From Clostridiales bacterium (GTDB taxonomy: Bacteria; Bacillota; Clostridia; Oscillospirales; Acutalibacteraceae), in NCBI GenBank assembly GCA_012516295.1, contig JAAYWU010000135.1:1-7125 (forward strand): a stretch of 7,125 nucleotides of DNA, in the 5' to 3' direction. The notes under the pieces are model-generated. The model did no database searches. It was not told where the DNA came from and saw only the letters and a program-made list of their open reading frames with translations. The position numbers were made by a program, and so were the translations under genes. Shown here piece after piece: positions 6,026 through 7,125 of the stretch; within the stretch, counting starts at the first letter, position 1; every line of letters starts with the position of its first letter.

Positions 6026-6748
6026 ATGCCAAGATTTTTTATTGATTATGTCCCGGAGGAGGTAGCGGTGATTACCGGGGACGACGCCCGCCATATTTCC
6101 CGCTCCCTGCGGATGCAGCCGGGGGAGAACCTGATTCTCTGCGACAGCATCGGCACCGATTACAACGCGCGGATTGAGAAGATTTCGGAGAACAGCGTTG
6201 AGGTGCGTATCCTGGAATTTTGCAGAAGCGTCGCGGAGCCGAGCGTGAAGGTGACGGTGTAGCAGGGGCTGCCCAAGGCGGAAAAAATGGACAGCATCGT
6301 GCAGAAGGCGGTGGAAACCGGAGCGGTGAAAATCGTGCCGGTTATGACATCCCGCTGTGTTTCCAGGCCGGATGCAAAGGCGGCGGCAAGGAAAGCGGCG
6401 CGCTGGCAAAAGATTGCGCTGGAGGCCGCCAAACAGAGCGGGCGTGGAATTATACCGCAGGTCGGCCCGCTGACCGCTTTCCGGGAAGCCGTCGGGCAGG
6501 CCGCGCGGGATGGGGAAATCATCCTGTTTTTCGAGGGCGGCGGAAAAAGCATTGCGGAGCTTGTTACCCGCGAAACGCGGGAACTGGCGGTGTTTATCGG
6601 GCCGGAGGGCGGCTTTGAACAGGCGGAGGTGGACTTTGCCGAACAGAACGGGGCGAAGATCGGCACGCTGGGCGCGCGGATTCTGCGCACGGAAACCGCG
6701 CCGATTGCAGCGCTTGCCGCCATTATGCTCGCATCCGGGAATATGTAG
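6026..6748 (+). CDS. rsmE: 16S rRNA (uracil(1498)-N(3))-methyltransferase RsmE, with in-frame TAG at 6260-6262
   Basis: This 241-codon frame encodes the SPOUT-class enzyme that uses SAM to methylate N3 of U1498 in 16S rRNA of the small subunit. Residues 1-72 resemble the N-terminal PUA-like domain (MPRFFIDY, then DDARHISRSLRMQPGENLILCDSIG). The C-terminal knotted methyltransferase domain carries PKAEKMDSIVQKAVETGAVKIVPV (about 83-106), FIGPEGGF (G192-P-E-G-G196) and LGARILRTETA (215-225), which form the SAM-binding trefoil knot. Full length matches the family (about 240-250). A TAG at codon 79 breaks VTV-x-QGLPK, a position usually aromatic or hydrophobic; Tyr (TAT/TAC) is one base away. The match resumes at the next codon, so there is no frameshift. 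A restart at ATG 6287 (codon 88) would leave only the SPOUT domain. The start is supported by GAGGTGA at 6015-6021. It ends TAG at 6746-6748, in the same frame as the next gene. Confidence 0.92.
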
Positions 6749-6752
6749 GAGG
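6747..6752 (+). promoter_or_regulatory. Ribosome binding site overlapping the rsmE stop codon
   Basis: AGGAGG begins inside the rsmE TAG (6746-6748) and lies 5 nt before ATG 6758. This arrangement indicates translational coupling of the downstream MmcQ/YjbR gene to rsmE and fixes its start. Confidence 0.8.
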
Positions 6753-6757
6753 GGCTT

Positions 6758-7114
6758 ATGAAATACGAATGGACAGACAGCTATTGCCTTTCAAAACCCG
6801 GCGCGGAGAAAGATTATAAATTGGAATGGGACGCGACCCGCTATATGATCCGGGGGAAAATGTTCGCTATGCAGGGCGGCGACAAAGAAGGAAAACCAAT
6901 CTTCACGATTAAGCTGGAACCCTCTTTCGGTGCATTTCTGCGTGACCGATATAAGGACATTGTGCCGGGCTATTATATGAATAAGGAGCATTGGGTTTCG
7001 CTGTATCTGGACGGGGACGTACCGGACGAAACCGTTCGGGAAATGCTTGACCAGGCGCACCGGCTCGTGCTGGAATCGTTCAGTAAAAAGATACAGAAGG
7101 AAATTTGCTCTTAA
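6758..7114 (+). CDS. MmcQ/YjbR family protein
   Basis: This 118-residue small soluble protein matches the MmcQ/YjbR (CyaY-like fold) family. After a short lead, the family core KPGAEKDYKLEWDATRYMIRGKMFAM is visible (about residues 13-38). Then come GKPIFTIKLEP (about 45-55), the strongly conserved DIVPGYYMNKEHW (about 67-79), and a C-terminal helix after LDGDVPDETVREMLDQAHRLV. There are no membrane segments or signal peptide. Members are often labelled DNA-binding, but that is a legacy name from the fold; the function is not established and none is assigned here. The start is fixed by AGGAGG at 6747-6752. The gene follows rsmE by 9 nt in the same frame and is very likely cotranscribed with it. 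It ends with TAA, and only 11 nt of the window remain. Confidence 0.88.
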   Translation: MKYEWTDSYCLSKPGAEKDYKLEWDATRYMIRGKMFAMQGGDKEGKPIFTIKLEPSFGAFLRDRYKDIVPGYYMNKEHWVSLYLDGDVPDETVREMLDQAHRLVLESFSKKIQKEICS

Positions 7115-7125
7115 ATGTTGAGAAT

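Noticed and set aside
187..6262. Pyrrolysine or selenocysteine insertion at the in-frame stops
   Set aside because: Selenocysteine needs TGA and none of the stops is TGA. One stop is TAA, and none of the three families is a known pyrrolysine protein.

Overview
The window looks like an ordinary chromosomal stretch from a mid-GC Clostridia-type Firmicute, probably Ruminococcaceae/Oscillospiraceae-like. This is inferred from strong AGGAGG-type ribosome sites, TATAAT-type promoters, rho-independent terminators, a GTP-dependent PEP carboxykinase of bacterial type and a MmcQ/YjbR protein of clostridial flavour. All seven genes are on the + strand. No RNA gene, mobile element, CRISPR array or phage gene is visible.

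Layout. (1) Positions 1-690 hold the 3' part of a multi-pass membrane glycosyltransferase-like protein. Its last codons overlap rimI (677-1123), which is followed after 39 nt by tsaD (1163-2176). These two encode the ribosomal-protein N-acetyltransferase and the catalytic subunit for tRNA t6A37 formation. (2) An AT-rich gap carries a good sigma-A promoter and a 14-bp palindrome. It drives pckG (2326-4089), GTP-dependent PEP carboxykinase, which ends in a terminator. (3) A second promoter and a short leader with a terminator-like hairpin precede an NCS2 purine-base permease (4382-5827), which has its own terminator. (4) An extended -10 promoter drives rsmE (16S rRNA m3U1498 methyltransferase, 6026-6748) and a MmcQ/YjbR gene (6758-7114), translationally linked at the rsmE stop.

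The main oddity is that three of the seven genes contain a single in-frame stop inside an otherwise intact and conserved reading frame: TAG at 187-189 (membrane glycosyltransferase), TAA at 2566-2568 (pckG) and TAG at 6260-6262 (rsmE). In each case the protein continues in the same frame on the far side with no indel. All three are RF1 codons (TAG/TAA); none is TGA. Both TAG and TAA are also used as normal terminators here, so a full codon reassignment is not well supported. Base errors in a draft or metagenomic assembly, recent nonsense mutations, or suppression/readthrough remain possible. I see no clear novel system. The in-frame stops and the two upstream regulatory candidates are the items worth checking.
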